Shown one piece after another: positions 8,266-16,824 of a stretch of DNA of 64,000 bases; the first letter of the stretch is position 1, and each line of letters opens with the position of its first letter. The notes beneath the pieces were generated by a model. That model was not told the origin of the DNA. It made no database searches and saw only the letters and a list, made by a program, of their open reading frames with translations. The position numbers and the translations under genes were made by a program. The DNA comes from an uncultured Anaerofilum sp. (GTDB taxonomy: Bacteria; Bacillota; Clostridia; Oscillospirales; Ruminococcaceae): the NCBI GenBank assembly GCA_944385945.1, contig CALWZD010000049.1:1-64000 (forward strand). Reading direction: 5' to 3'.

Positions 8266-9273
8266 ATGAGCGAAGTAATCGTACCGCAGGGATATGTGTC
8301 CCGCCTGAGTTTGTACCAGACACAAAAGGCGATTGAGATTTTGAAGAATGCCTTTCAGGAGGAGTTTCGCCGTGAAATGAACCTTGTGCGAGCTACTGCA
8401 CCGCTGTTTGTCGAAACTGCCAGCGGTCTGAACGACGATTTGAACGGCGTCGAACGTCCGGTGGGGTTCGATATTCCTGCTGCAAACTGCGATGCACAGG
8501 TGGTGCATAGTCTTGCAAAATGGAAACGTATGGCACTGTACCGCTATGGTTTTTTGCCCGGTAAAGGCATCTACACCGACATGAACGCTGTGCGCCGTGA
8601 TGAGGAGCTGGACAACCTGCACTCGGTCTATGTTGACCAGTGGGATTGGGAAAAGGTCATCACCCCCGACACACGCAATCTGGACACCTTGCAGGCGACC
8701 GTGAAAAGCATCGTCGAGTGCATCGTGAATGCCAGCGAAAAGGTAAAGCTGCATTTTCCGGCTGTGGACGTAAAGCTGGAGCGCAAAGTGACCTTTGTAA
8801 CGACGCAGGAACTGGAAGACCGCTGGCCCGACAAGACCCCCAAAGAACGAGAAGATGCCATTACCAAAGAACACAAAACGGTATTTTTGATGCAGATTGG
8901 TGGAGCGCTGAAAAGCGGACAAAAGCACGACGGTCGTGCGCCCGACTATGACGATTGGCAGTTGAACGGCGATTTACTGTTCTGGGACGAGGTACTGGAC
9001 CGCAGCATCGAAGTTTCGTCGATGGGCATTCGTGTCGATGCAGCTTCGATGGACAGCCAGCTGACCATTTCCGGCTGCGACGACCGCCGGAAATACCCGT
9101 TCCATCAGATGGTTCTTGACGGAACTCTACCGCTTACCATGGGTGGAGGTATCGGACAAAGCCGATTGTGTATGTTGATTTTGGGCAAAGCCCACATCGG
9201 CGAAGTACAGGCGTCCATTTGGGATCAGCACACCCACGAAGTTTGCAAACAGGCAGGCATCGCACTGCTGTAA
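8266..9273 (+). CDS. asnA: Aspartate-ammonia ligase (asparagine synthetase A)
   Basis: A 335-residue cytoplasmic enzyme that makes asparagine from aspartate, ammonia and ATP. Conserved blocks are VVHSLAKWKR, LHSVYVDQWDWE, HDGRAPDYDDW, LSSMGIRVDA-type (SSMGIRVDA) and MGGGIGQSRLCMLIL, matching E. coli AsnA, a class II aminoacyl-tRNA-synthetase-like fold. The frame is open from 8173, but a consensus promoter occupies 8173-8201, so I place the start at the ATG at 8266, which gives the normal family length. It stands alone between two terminators. Unlike asnS downstream it has no T-box leader. Confidence 0.96.
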   Translation: MSEVIVPQGYVSRLSLYQTQKAIEILKNAFQEEFRREMNLVRATAPLFVETASGLNDDLNGVERPVGFDIPAANCDAQVVHSLAKWKRMALYRYGFLPGKGIYTDMNAVRRDEELDNLHSVYVDQWDWEKVITPDTRNLDTLQATVKSIVECIVNASEKVKLHFPAVDVKLERKVTFVTTQELEDRWPDKTPKEREDAITKEHKTVFLMQIGGALKSGQKHDGRAPDYDDWQLNGDLLFWDEVLDRSIEVSSMGIRVDAASMDSQLTISGCDDRRKYPFHQMVLDGTLPLTMGGGIGQSRLCMLILGKAHIGEVQASIWDQHTHEVCKQAGIALL

Positions 9274-9302
9274 AGCAACGGTTTTTCTATAAGCAAACAA
9301 GA

Positions 9303-9345
9303 CCCCCCTTTTGCTGCAAACACAGCAAAAGGGGGGCATTTTTTT
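9303..9345 (+). terminator. asnA terminator
   Basis: A 14-bp perfect stem (9303-9316 with 9323-9336) followed by CATTTTTTT. Confidence 0.9.
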
Positions 9346-9416
9346 GCCGAGTGTTTGCACAGGCGACAAAAGGGCAATACTTCTTCATAAATAAAATCGT
9401 GTAAGGAGAGGATTGC

Positions 9417-9866
9417 GTGAAGCGTCTTTCAAAGCAGCAATACGATGAAATGACCAAACAGGCATCGCCAAAGTCCAAACCGCTGCAAAACTGCCTGTGG
9501 GCGTTCGGTGTGGGTGGTGCCATTTGTCTTGTGGGCGAAGTGTTACGGCAGTTGTACCTATCGGCAGGACTTGAGAAAGACATCGCCTCACTGGCGGTAT
9601 CGGGTTCGTTGATTTTACTTTCCGGTATTTTTACGGCACTGGGGTGGTATCACCGCCTTGCTGTCCACGCCGGAGCAGGAACGCTGGTACCCATCACCGG
9701 CTTTGCCAATGCGGTGGTAAGCCCTGCCATCGAGTTCAAATGCGAGGGGCTTGTCACCGGTGTGGGCGCAAAAATGTTCGTGATCGCAGGGCCTGTCATC
9801 GTCTATGGGGTACTGGCAAGCGAAATTTATGGGCTGATTTACTACTTTATGCAGAAAATGATGTAA
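9417..9866 (+). CDS. spoVAC: Stage V sporulation protein AC
   Basis: A 149-residue membrane protein with about four hydrophobic segments. It contains HAGAGTLVPITGFANAVVSPAIEFK, the SpoVAC/SpoVAE signature. SpoVA proteins form the inner-membrane channel that moves dipicolinic acid into the forespore and out during germination; SpoVAC is described as mechanosensitive in Bacillus. It starts with GTG after AAGGAGAG. It is the first gene of a compact spoVAC-spoVAD-spoVAE operon, the short version typical of Clostridia. I could not find a convincing sigma-G promoter upstream. Confidence 0.95.
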   Translation: MKRLSKQQYDEMTKQASPKSKPLQNCLWAFGVGGAICLVGEVLRQLYLSAGLEKDIASLAVSGSLILLSGIFTALGWYHRLAVHAGAGTLVPITGFANAVVSPAIEFKCEGLVTGVGAKMFVIAGPVIVYGVLASEIYGLIYYFMQKMM

Positions 9867-9878
9867 GGAGGACGGGCG

Positions 9879-10901
9879 ATGGAATGCTGTAAACGGGGCG
9901 ATACCCTCTTTTTTGACACACCGCCTATAATACAGGGGTTTGCAGCGGTAGGCGGAAAAAAGGAAAGCGAAGGGCCATTGAAAGATCATTTCGACCTTTT
10001 GTTCGAGGACAACACGTTGGGCGAAGAAACATGGGAAAAAGCCGAAAGTGCTTTGCAGCGGTACTGCATTGAGCAGTTGCTGAAAAAGACCGATTGCTCG
10101 ATGGATGGGGTAGATTACGTTCTGGCAGGTGACCTGCAAAACCAGTGTACCGCTTCGGCATATACCCTGCGGGGGCTAGACGTGCAATTTTTGGGCTTGT
10201 ACGGAGCTTGTTCCACCATGACTGAGGGCATTGGGGTAGCAGCGAGCCTATTGGCAGGCGGAATGGCAAACCGCATCGTTGCACTGGCAAGCAGTCATTT
10301 TTGCGCAGCCGAGCGACAGTTCCGCACACCGCTGGAATACGGCGGAAAGCGTACCCCTACCGCCCAGTGGACAGTGACCGGCGCAGGAGCTGTAATGCTG
10401 TGCAGACAGGGCAGCGGAGTGGCGGTAAATGCGGTCACGTTCGGACGGGTGCGGGATTTTCAGGTGACCGACATCACCAACATGGGGGCAGCGATGGCAC
10501 CGGCAGCTGCCGAAACGATTTTGCGATATTTTCAGGATTCGGGGAAATCCCCCGAACAGTTCGACGGTATCTATACCGGTGATTTAGGGGATGTGGGCAG
10601 TCAACTGCTGTTGGAATTGCTGCATCAGAATGGGCTCGACATTCAAAATCATTTTGATTGCGGTACCATGATTTATGATATGCAGACGCAACAGGTACAG
10701 GCGGGCGGTTCCGGTTGCGGATGCAGTGCCAGTGTGTTGGCAGGCAAACTGTTGCCCGAATTGCAAGCAGGAGTAAAAAAGCGCATCCTGATGTTGTCTA
10801 CCGGTGCCTTGATGAGTACCACCAGCGTGTTGCAGGGCGAATCCATTCCCGGTATCGCTCATCTGGTAGAACTGGTATCGCCAAAGGAGGGAGAACGGTG
10901 A
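9879..10901 (+). CDS. spoVAD: Stage V sporulation protein AD
   Basis: A 340-residue soluble protein with a thiolase-like fold. In Bacillus it binds dipicolinic acid on the forespore membrane face of the SpoVA channel. Visible landmarks are the central LGLYGACSTMTEG segment, FCAAERQFRTPLEYG, and the late GGSGCGCSASVLAG. Length matches the family. The start follows TAAGGAGGA, 12 bases after spoVAC. Its TGA stop overlaps the GTG start of spoVAE (GTGA), indicating translational coupling. Confidence 0.96.
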   Translation: MECCKRGDTLFFDTPPIIQGFAAVGGKKESEGPLKDHFDLLFEDNTLGEETWEKAESALQRYCIEQLLKKTDCSMDGVDYVLAGDLQNQCTASAYTLRGLDVQFLGLYGACSTMTEGIGVAASLLAGGMANRIVALASSHFCAAERQFRTPLEYGGKRTPTAQWTVTGAGAVMLCRQGSGVAVNAVTFGRVRDFQVTDITNMGAAMAPAAAETILRYFQDSGKSPEQFDGIYTGDLGDVGSQLLLELLHQNGLDIQNHFDCGTMIYDMQTQQVQAGGSGCGCSASVLAGKLLPELQAGVKKRILMLSTGALMSTTSVLQGESIPGIAHLVELVSPKEGER

Positions 10902-11254
10902 ATTTTTTGGCAGCGTTTGTGGTCGGGGGTCTGCTTTGTGTCGTGGGGCAACTGCTCATCGACCTCACCAGCCTGACACCGGCAAAAATTCTGGTGGGCT
11001 ATGTGGTGGCAGGGGTCATCGTGTCCGGCGTCGGGCTGTATCAGCCGTTGGTGGACATCGCAGGCGCAGGTGCGACCGTACCCCTGATTGGCTTTGGGCA
11101 TCTTCTTGCGCAAGGGGTACAAAAAGCCATCGCCGAAAACGGCATCTGGGGCGTACTCACGGGGGGCTTTGTTGCTGCTGCCGGCGGTGTTGCAGCATCC
11201 CTTACCGTTGGCTTTTTGGCAGCGGTGCTTTCTCGCAGCAAAGACCAAAATTGA
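10898..11254 (+). CDS. spoVAE: Stage V sporulation protein AE
   Basis: A 118-residue membrane protein with three or four hydrophobic segments and the SpoVAC/AE signature IAGAGATVPLIGFGHLLAQGV. It is the third SpoVA channel component. It begins with GTG at 10898, four bases overlapping the spoVAD stop and preceded by AAAGGAGGGA. A longer frame from 10715 lies inside spoVAD and is not real. The promoter of the next gene begins inside its last codon region. Confidence 0.95.
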   Translation: MNFLAAFVVGGLLCVVGQLLIDLTSLTPAKILVGYVVAGVIVSGVGLYQPLVDIAGAGATVPLIGFGHLLAQGVQKAIAENGIWGVLTGGFVAAAGGVAASLTVGFLAAVLSRSKDQN

Positions 11255-11278
11255 CAAGTGCGATATTTATGTTATACT
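11251..11278 (+). promoter_or_regulatory. Promoter for the MATE exporter
   Basis: TTGACA (11251-11256), a 16-bp spacer, TATACT (11273-11278). The -35 overlaps the spoVAE stop codon. Confidence 0.65.
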
Positions 11279-11283
11279 GAATG

Positions 11284-11313
11284 CGGCTGCTTTGTGGCAG
11301 CCGTTTATTTTGT
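11284..11313 (+). terminator. spoVA operon terminator
   Basis: CGGCTGC (11284-11290) pairs with GCAGCCG (11297-11303), followed by TTTATTTTGTT. It lies just after the -10 of the next promoter, so it can stop spoVA transcripts without blocking the new ones if those start inside the first arm. Confidence 0.6.
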
Positions 11314-11340
11314 TGAAAAATTTTCTGTACGGGAGGAAAC

Positions 11341-12642
11341 ATGAACACACGAAGCTTTTTGAAAGCGGTACTGCCCAGTATGCTCAGCCAGATGCTCAAC
11401 GGATTTTTTATCATCGTCGACGGCTTTTTTATCGGTGGCGCAATGGGCGATGCAGGTCTGGCTGCCATCAATATTGCGTGGCCGATCGTGGCGGTGATTA
11501 TGAGTACCGGTATGGGGCTTGGCACAGGCGGTGCAGTTCTGACTGCCATCGCACGGGGAGAGGGGGACAGCAAAACCGCTTCCAGAGTGCGGGGGAATAC
11601 GCTGCTGGCACTTGCACTGGCAAGTGTGCTGTTGATGAGCGTGTTTTGGATTACATATCCGACTTTACTGCCTCTTATGGGAGCGGTCGATCATCTTTAT
11701 CCGCTCGCAGCCGATTACATTCGGGTCGTCATTCTTTGTTCGGCGGTACAGGTGTTTTCGTCGGGGCTGTTGCCTCTGCTGCGTGGAAGCGGAAAGCCTG
11801 TGGCAGCGATGGCAGTGATGGTACAAGGACTGCTAATGAATATTTTCCTTGATTGGCTGTTTGTTTGGAAATTAAATTTGGGTATGTTTGGTGCTGCGGC
11901 TGCAACGCTGCTTGCGCAATTTTCGGGTATCCCTGTTGCACTGGTGCTACTGTTAGGAAATAAAAAGATTCCGCTGCATGGTGGGGATTTTGTTCCTTGC
12001 AAGACACTTTTGCGAAAAATGGTGGTGCTGGGTGCGTCACCGTTTGGGCTGTCGGTATCGGTCAGCGCAGTAATTTTGCTCAACAACGTGCAGGCGTTGC
12101 GCTACGGTGGAGCAAATGCTGTGGCAGTGTATGCGATTTTAAGCTATGTTTTCGGCAGTTTGCATCCGTTGTTGTCAGGTGTGGGCGAGGGCTCGCAGCC
12201 ACTTGTCAGCTATTGCCACGGGGCAAAAGATACCAAAGGAATGCGCTTTGTACGCCGAGCGGCATTTTTTATGGTTTTATGCGTCGCCGTAGTGCTGGCG
12301 ACGGGGGCATGGCTGACCCGTTATCAGGCAGGAATGCTGTTTGGTGCAGGGGAACAGGCAGCAGAAGGTGCAGCACAAGGAATGCTGTGGTACTGTTTGT
12401 GTTTGCCGTGTTTTGGTATCGCACGGATTTGCAGCAGTTATTTCTGTGCTACGGCACAATCACGGATGGCAAATCTGCTTGCCTTTGCAGAGCCGCTGTT
12501 GGTACAGCCGGTGTGCCTTTTGGTTTTGCCGATGATATTTGGTGTACAAGGCATCTGGGCAGCGGTGTTTGCTGCGTATTTATTGCTTGCGCTTGCCGGT
12601 TTGGCAATGCTTTACCGCACCTTGCAGGTGCAGCCGGAATAA
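11341..12642 (+). CDS. MATE family efflux transporter
   Basis: A 433-residue integral membrane protein with about twelve hydrophobic segments. The N-terminus (KAVLPSMLSQMLNGFFIIVDGFFIGGAMGDAGLAAINIAWPI) is the MATE-type first helix pair, and GVGEGSQPLVSYCHGAKD is the matching motif at the start of the second half. MATE proteins export cationic drugs or other organic compounds using Na+ or H+ gradients. The substrate cannot be read from sequence. The start follows GGGAGGAAAC. A MutT-like gene follows 12 bases later and is probably cotranscribed. Confidence 0.92.
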   Translation: MNTRSFLKAVLPSMLSQMLNGFFIIVDGFFIGGAMGDAGLAAINIAWPIVAVIMSTGMGLGTGGAVLTAIARGEGDSKTASRVRGNTLLALALASVLLMSVFWITYPTLLPLMGAVDHLYPLAADYIRVVILCSAVQVFSSGLLPLLRGSGKPVAAMAVMVQGLLMNIFLDWLFVWKLNLGMFGAAAATLLAQFSGIPVALVLLLGNKKIPLHGGDFVPCKTLLRKMVVLGASPFGLSVSVSAVILLNNVQALRYGGANAVAVYAILSYVFGSLHPLLSGVGEGSQPLVSYCHGAKDTKGMRFVRRAAFFMVLCVAVVLATGAWLTRYQAGMLFGAGEQAAEGAAQGMLWYCLCLPCFGIARICSSYFCATAQSRMANLLAFAEPLLVQPVCLLVLPMIFGVQGIWAAVFAAYLLLALAGLAMLYRTLQVQPE

Positions 12643-12654
12643 CGAGGTGATAGG

Positions 12655-13050
12655 ATGAAACAACGATTGCAGGTAGTTGCTGCTCTGTTGGAACAGAACG
12701 GAAAATTTTTGATCTGCCAGCGTCCCAACCACAAGGCACAGGGGGGCTTATGGGAGTTTGCAGGCGGAAAAATCGAGTCGGGCGAAACCCCGCAACAAGC
12801 ACTGGAACGGGAATGCCGTGAAGAATTGGCAGTGGAGATTCGGGCGGGCGAGCTGTTTATGGAGGTACAGCATGAGTACGATGACCGCATCGTACATTTG
12901 GCGGTACTGTGGGTGGTATTGCAAAGCGGTGAGCCGACCGCTCTGGAGCATCAAGCGATGGCATGGGTTACTCCGCAGCAGATGCAGGAATACGATTTTT
13001 GCCCTGCCGACTTGCCGATTTTAGAACGTCTTTGTAAACAGGAAAAATAA
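12655..13050 (+). CDS. Nudix hydrolase, MutT-like (8-oxo-dGTP diphosphatase)
   Basis: A 131-residue cytoplasmic protein. The Nudix box begins at about Gly37 (FAGGKIESGETPQQALERE, then CREEL), with the metal-binding REUxEE glutamates at 53, 56 and 57. The sequence GGLWEFAGGK is typical of MutT/MutY-C-like enzymes that remove 8-oxo-dGTP from the nucleotide pool. Length equals E. coli MutT (about 130). The start follows CGAGGTGATAGG, 12 bases after the MATE gene. Confidence 0.85.
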   Translation: MKQRLQVVAALLEQNGKFLICQRPNHKAQGGLWEFAGGKIESGETPQQALERECREELAVEIRAGELFMEVQHEYDDRIVHLAVLWVVLQSGEPTALEHQAMAWVTPQQMQEYDFCPADLPILERLCKQEK

Positions 13051-13064
13051 ATGCTACACAGCAA

Positions 13065-13143
13065 GCCCCACACGGCAGACGGTACACGCACCCACAGGCA
13101 CTTGCAGCGCAAGGGGTGCTTTATACCGTTTGCCGTGTGGGGC
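13065..13143 (+). repeat. Nested-hairpin element, copy 2
   Basis: Outer stem CCCCACACGGCA (13066-13077) pairs perfectly with TGCCGTGTGGGG (13131-13142), and ACGGTA pairs with TACCGT. Inside, GCACCC (13088-13093) pairs with GGGTGC (13114-13119), and CTTGC (13101-13105) pairs with GCAAG (13109-13113), stacking directly on it. The Nudix gene ends just upstream, so this may also act as its terminator. Confidence 0.65.
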
Positions 13144-13167
13144 AGGGAAAGCAAGTGTAAAACAAAA

Positions 13168-13247
13168 GCCCCACCCGACCGGACGGCACACGCACCCACA
13201 GACGCTTGAAGCGAAAAAGTTGCTTTGTACCGCCTGTCAGGTGGGGC
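13168..13247 (+). repeat. Nested-hairpin element, copy 3
   Basis: Same orientation as copy 2 and 24 bases after it. It shares the core CACGCACCCACAG and a TGCTTT after the inner hairpin (CGCT-tga-AGCG). The outer stem CCCCACCcGAC pairs with GTCaGGTGGGG. Copies 2 and 3 fill the interval between the Nudix gene and rpsT. Confidence 0.65.
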
Positions 13248-13268
13248 AAAATCAAATCACACAAAACG

Positions 13269-13301
13269 AAAAAGGACGCTTTCGATCGAAAGCGTCCTTT
13301 T
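13269..13301. terminator. rpsT terminator
   Basis: AAAGGACGCTTTC-gatc-GAAAGCGTCCTTT, a perfect 13-bp stem with A- and T-rich flanks, downstream of rpsT on the minus strand. Confidence 0.85.
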
Positions 13302-13317
13302 AGGGAATACAAATCAA

Positions 13318-13581
13318 TTAAGCGTTTGCCTTGTTAGCGCGTTTTGCCATACGGCTGATTTTGCGGGCAGCGGTGTTCTTGTGCAGTACACCTTTGCTAG
13401 CAGCACGATCAATAGCGGAAACAGCAGCAACAACAGCAGCCTCTTTCTCGGCAGTGCCAGCAGCAATGGCGGCATTGGCCTTCTTGACTACTGTTTTCAG
13501 GTTGGACTTAATCGCTTTGTTACGCATATTCTCTTTAGCAGCTTGAACTACGCGATCTTTCTGCGATTTAATGTTAGGCAT
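13318..13581 (-). CDS. rpsT: 30S ribosomal protein S20
   Basis: An 87-residue, very basic, helical protein beginning MPNIKSQKDRVVQAAKENMR and ending in a Lys/Arg/Ala-rich helix. This is bacterial bS20, which binds 16S rRNA in the lower body of the small subunit. Length is normal. The start follows AAGGAGGTAG. A promoter TTGCAC-17 bp-TATCAT precedes it. In many Clostridia rpsT stands beside gpr and spoIIP; here spoIIP is the divergent neighbour and gpr is absent from the window. Confidence 0.98.
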   Translation of the reverse strand: MPNIKSQKDRVVQAAKENMRNKAIKSNLKTVVKKANAAIAAGTAEKEAAVVAAVSAIDRAASKGVLHKNTAARKISRMAKRANKANA

Positions 13582-13617
13582 AATACTACCTCCTTAATAC
13601 CCATAACAGTGCAATTT

Positions 13618-13646
13618 ATGATACCACATTTTTGCGTTTGGTGCAA
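13618..13646 (-). promoter_or_regulatory. rpsT promoter
   Basis: On the minus strand TTGCAC (13646-13641), 17 bp, TATCAT (13623-13618). Confidence 0.6.
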
Positions 13647-13820
13647 GTGTTTTTTTCGAAAAAAGCGCAGATTTCGAAAAATCATCTTTGTTTTTGGGGG
13701 ATAATCAGCCCAAAAACGCCCCTTTTGGTAGAAAAAGGCAAAAATGCCCTTTGAAAAAAGCAAAGGAAGATTGGCTATCGCTTAAAAGGCGGTCAGATTT
13801 TTTAACGGCTCGAAAAGGTG

Positions 13821-13849
13821 CATATTTTATTTCTCGGTCAGCATACACT
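13821..13849 (+). promoter_or_regulatory. Sigma-E-like sporulation promoter for spoIIP
   Basis: CATATT (13821-13826), 15 bp, CATACACT (13842-13849). This fits the Bacillus sigma-E pattern (ATATT at -35, CATACANT at -10). It lies 44 bases before the spoIIP start. Confidence 0.65.
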
Positions 13850-13893
13850 GGCTGTAAGGCAATATACAGGGCAGCGGAAAAGGTGATGGAAAA

Positions 13894-15024
13894 ATGATAA
13901 AGCGATTGTTGAAAAAAGCAGCAAGCACAGCGGCAGCCACAGTGCTGTCGTTGGCGGCGGTCAGTGCCGTGCAGAATAACAGCGCACAGCTCAGCACCGG
14001 TGCTGCATTTGCTGCACTGGGCAGTGCGCTTGCTTCGCCGGATGCCGCAGCTGCAACATGGCAACAGCTTTTGCAAGAAGATACTACACCTCCCAGCGAG
14101 GACAGCGAAGACGTCGATGCCAGCTTTTGGACACAGCTTCCCACCGCTAGTGAACTACTGCCTACCCCCACGCCTGCACCGACCCAACCGACAGAACAGG
14201 CAACGTCGCCTGCGGTGCAGCCGGAAGGGACACTCCCCATTCAGGAGGCACACTATTCACAAGGGCAAGGGGACAACTATATTTCTTGCGCAACAGCAGG
14301 TACCATCAAAAACTGTACCACGCTTTCCTCTGCTGAGATCGCTGCACAGGTGGGGCAGCCGTTGCCCTTTTCCATTCAGTTGAACAGCAGCGAGCCACAG
14401 GTGCTTATCATGCACACCCATGCGACCGAAACCTATCAGCTGGACGAAAATCTTTGGTACGACCCGGCTTTTACTGCTCGCAGCACCGACAATGCAGTGA
14501 ATATGGTGGCGGTGGGGGCGGAGATCGTCGCACAGCTAAATGCAGCCGGAATCAACACCGTGCAGGACACGACCCTGCACGATTACCCCAGTTATAACGG
14601 CTCCTACGAACGCTCAAACCAGACTGTACGTAGCTGGCTGGAAAAGTACCCGTCCATCAAGGTCGTGTTGGACATCCACCGTGACGCCATCGAGTACGAA
14701 GACGGCACCCGAGTAAAGCCGGTCGCAGACATCAACGGCATGACCGCAGCGCAGGTGATGATCATTTGCGGAGCCGACAACGGCGGAAATCTGCCCAATT
14801 TCAAGCAAAACCTGACCTTTGCCGCAGCACTGGAAAACCAGATGGAAAGTATGTTCCCCGGACTGACCCGTCCGGTGCTGTTCGACTATCGCTACTACAA
14901 CCAAGACCTCACGACAGGCAGCCTGCTCTTGGAAATGGGCGGTCATGCCAGCACGTTGGAGGAGGCGAAATATTCGGGCAGATTGGTCGGGCAGGCACTG
15001 GCAGCCCTGTTTGGTGCGGGATAG
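13894..15024 (+). CDS. spoIIP: Stage II sporulation protein P (peptidoglycan amidase/endopeptidase)
   Basis: A 376-residue membrane-anchored protein. An N-terminal hydrophobic segment (about residues 10-30) and a Pro/Thr-rich linker (residues 60-115) precede the C-terminal amidase domain. That domain has LIMHTHATETY (His174), DIHRDAI (His262) and LLEMGGHAS (Glu347), the likely zinc-ligand and catalytic residues. SpoIIP acts with SpoIID and SpoIIM to thin septal peptidoglycan during engulfment. The start follows GGTGATGG. A sigma-E-like promoter lies just upstream, consistent with mother-cell expression. The next unit, T-box-asnS, starts its own transcript. Confidence 0.96.
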   Translation: MIKRLLKKAASTAAATVLSLAAVSAVQNNSAQLSTGAAFAALGSALASPDAAAATWQQLLQEDTTPPSEDSEDVDASFWTQLPTASELLPTPTPAPTQPTEQATSPAVQPEGTLPIQEAHYSQGQGDNYISCATAGTIKNCTTLSSAEIAAQVGQPLPFSIQLNSSEPQVLIMHTHATETYQLDENLWYDPAFTARSTDNAVNMVAVGAEIVAQLNAAGINTVQDTTLHDYPSYNGSYERSNQTVRSWLEKYPSIKVVLDIHRDAIEYEDGTRVKPVADINGMTAAQVMIICGADNGGNLPNFKQNLTFAAALENQMESMFPGLTRPVLFDYRYYNQDLTTGSLLLEMGGHASTLEEAKYSGRLVGQALAALFGAG

Positions 15025-15059
15025 AGAGGGATATTCGCCTGATTTTTGTATCCCATCGC

Positions 15060-15088
15060 TTGACTTTGCTTCAACTGCGTGATATGAT
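15060..15088 (+). promoter_or_regulatory. Promoter of the asnS leader
   Basis: TTGACT (15060-15065), 17 bp, TATGAT (15083-15088), just before the T-box leader. Confidence 0.65.
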
Positions 15089-15100
15089 AACACTATACGC

Positions 15101-15370
15101 AAACAGCGATGAGGAAGAAAAGTACGGCGAACCGCAAAGCCGCAGCGAGCAGGGGACGGTGAAAGCCCTGTGCCGAGCGACGCCCGAAGAACACTTCTTA
15201 GCTGCAAACTGAACCCGTCATTTGGTAGTAGGGGCGCCGTGTGTGGCACGTTACAGCCACAGCACTTGTATGAGTGTGTGAAAGTGACCGTGTAAACGGT
15301 AAATTAGGTGGCACCGCGGATTCCGACAGCAATTCGTCCTAAGCAAAGGACAAACTGCTGTCGTTTTTTA
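15101..15370 (+). ncRNA. T-box leader, asparagine specific
   Basis: The leader contains GATGAGGAAGAAAAGTA at the base of stem I and the conserved T-box AGGTGGCACCGCGG (15306-15319). An intrinsic terminator follows: CGACAGC (15324-15330) with GCTGTCG (15357-15363), then a T-run. The specifier loop reads GAAG-AAC-ACTTC with AAC at 15190-15192, an asparagine codon matching the asnS gene it controls. Uncharged tRNA-Asn is expected to stabilise the antiterminator and raise asnS expression. Confidence 0.95.
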
Positions 15371-15396
15371 TTTTATCAAAAGGAGAGTTTTTCATT

Positions 15397-16782
15397 ATGC
15401 AGCGTACCGAAATCGTATCTCTGTTCCGTGCCACCCCTGCCGATGGTGAGATCGTCACCGTTTGCGGTTGGGCAAAAACCGTTCGTGATTCCAAAAACAT
15501 CGGCTTTATCGAGCTTTCCGACGGCTCTTGCTTTAAAAGCCTTCAGGTCGTATTCGAAGCGGAAAAACTGGACAACTACCGTGAAATTGCAAAATCGGGT
15601 GTTGGTACCAGCTTCCAAGTGACCGGTCGAATCGTCGTTACCCCCGGTGCAAAACAGCCGTTTGAGATCAACGCCGATTCCATCGAGGTATTGGGAAGCT
15701 GTCCTGCGGAATACCCTTTGCAGAAAAAACGCCACACCGTCGAGTTCTTGCGCACGATGCCACATCTGCGTCCCCGCACCAACACTTTCTCGGCAGCGTT
15801 CCGTGTGCGCAGTGTAGCAGCGTACGCTATCCACAAATTCTTCCAAGAGCAGGGCTTTGTGTATGCACACACTCCCATCATCACCGGCTCCGACTGCGAG
15901 GGTGCAGGCGAGATGTTCCGCATTTCGACCCTCGACCCCGAAAACCTGCCTCGCACCGAGCAGGGCGACATTGATTACAGCCAGGACTTCTTCGGCCGTC
16001 CCACCAACCTGACCGTTTCGGGTCAGCTGGAGGCAGAAGCAATGGCAATGGCATTCGGTAAAGTATACACCTTTGGCCCCACTTTCCGTGCCGAGCGTTC
16101 CTTTACTCCCCGTCACGCTGCCGAGTTCTGGATGATCGAGCCGGAGATGGCATTTGCCGATTTGGCTGCCGACATGGACAACGCCGAAGCAATGATCAAA
16201 TCGGTCATCGGGTATGTTCTCGAGCATTGCCCCGACGAGATGGCATTCTTCAACCAGTTCTTTGATAAAGGGCTGATCGAGCGTCTGACCGCACTGGTAA
16301 ACAGCGATTTTGCCCGTGTAAGCTACACCGACGCAGTCGAACTGCTGAAGAAGAACAACGACAACTTCCAGTACAAGGTAGAGTGGGGCACCGACCTGCA
16401 AACCGAGCACGAGCGTTATCTGACCGAGGAGATCTTCAAAAAGCCGGTTTTCGTCACCGACTATCCCAAAGAGATCAAAAGCTTCTATATGCGCCTGAAC
16501 GACGACGGAAAAACCGTTGCAGCAGCCGATATGCTGGTTCCCGGCATTGGCGAGTTGATCGGCGGAAGTCAGCGTGAGGAGCGTCTGGAACTGCTGGAGG
16601 ATCGGATGCAAGAGTTGGGACTGGTTGCAGAGGATTACGATTGGTATGTAGACCTGCGCCGTTTCGGCAGCGTAAAACACGCAGGTTACGGCTTGGGCTT
16701 CGAGCGTTTGGTGATGTACCTCACTGGTATCCCCAACATTCGTGACGTTCTGCCCTTCCCCCGTACTGCATACGGCTTCTGA
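15397..16782 (+). CDS. asnS: Asparaginyl-tRNA synthetase
   Basis: A 461-residue class IIb synthetase charging tRNA-Asn. An N-terminal OB-fold anticodon-binding domain ([25 protein letters not shown] region, residues 15-110) is followed by the catalytic domain. Motif 2 is around [21 protein letters not shown] and motif 3 around [21 protein letters not shown]. The C-terminal [12 protein letters not shown] is typical of AsnRS. Length is normal. The start follows AAAAGGAGAG. Expression is controlled by the asparagine T-box. mutY follows after 42 bases and may be cotranscribed. Confidence 0.98.
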   Translation: MQRTEIVSLFRATPADGEIVTVCGWAKTVRDSKNIGFIELSDGSCFKSLQVVFEAEKLDNYREIAKSGVGTSFQVTGRIVVTPGAKQPFEINADSIEVLGSCPAEYPLQKKRHTVEFLRTMPHLRPRTNTFSAAFRVRSVAAYAIHKFFQEQGFVYAHTPIITGSDCEGAGEMFRISTLDPENLPRTEQGDIDYSQDFFGRPTNLTVSGQLEAEAMAMAFGKVYTFGPTFRAERSFTPRHAAEFWMIEPEMAFADLAADMDNAEAMIKSVIGYVLEHCPDEMAFFNQFFDKGLIERLTALVNSDFARVSYTDAVELLKKNNDNFQYKVEWGTDLQTEHERYLTEEIFKKPVFVTDYPKEIKSFYMRLNDDGKTVAAADMLVPGIGELIGGSQREERLELLEDRMQELGLVAEDYDWYVDLRRFGSVKHAGYGLGFERLVMYLTGIPNIRDVLPFPRTAYGF

Positions 16783-16824
16783 TATGGGGCATACTTGAAT
16801 TATCAAAATAACAGGAGGGGCAAT

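Noticed and set aside
9346..9416. A sigma-G promoter before spoVAC
   Set aside because: GCACA and CATAAATA are present but 24 bases apart, too far for the sigma-G spacing.
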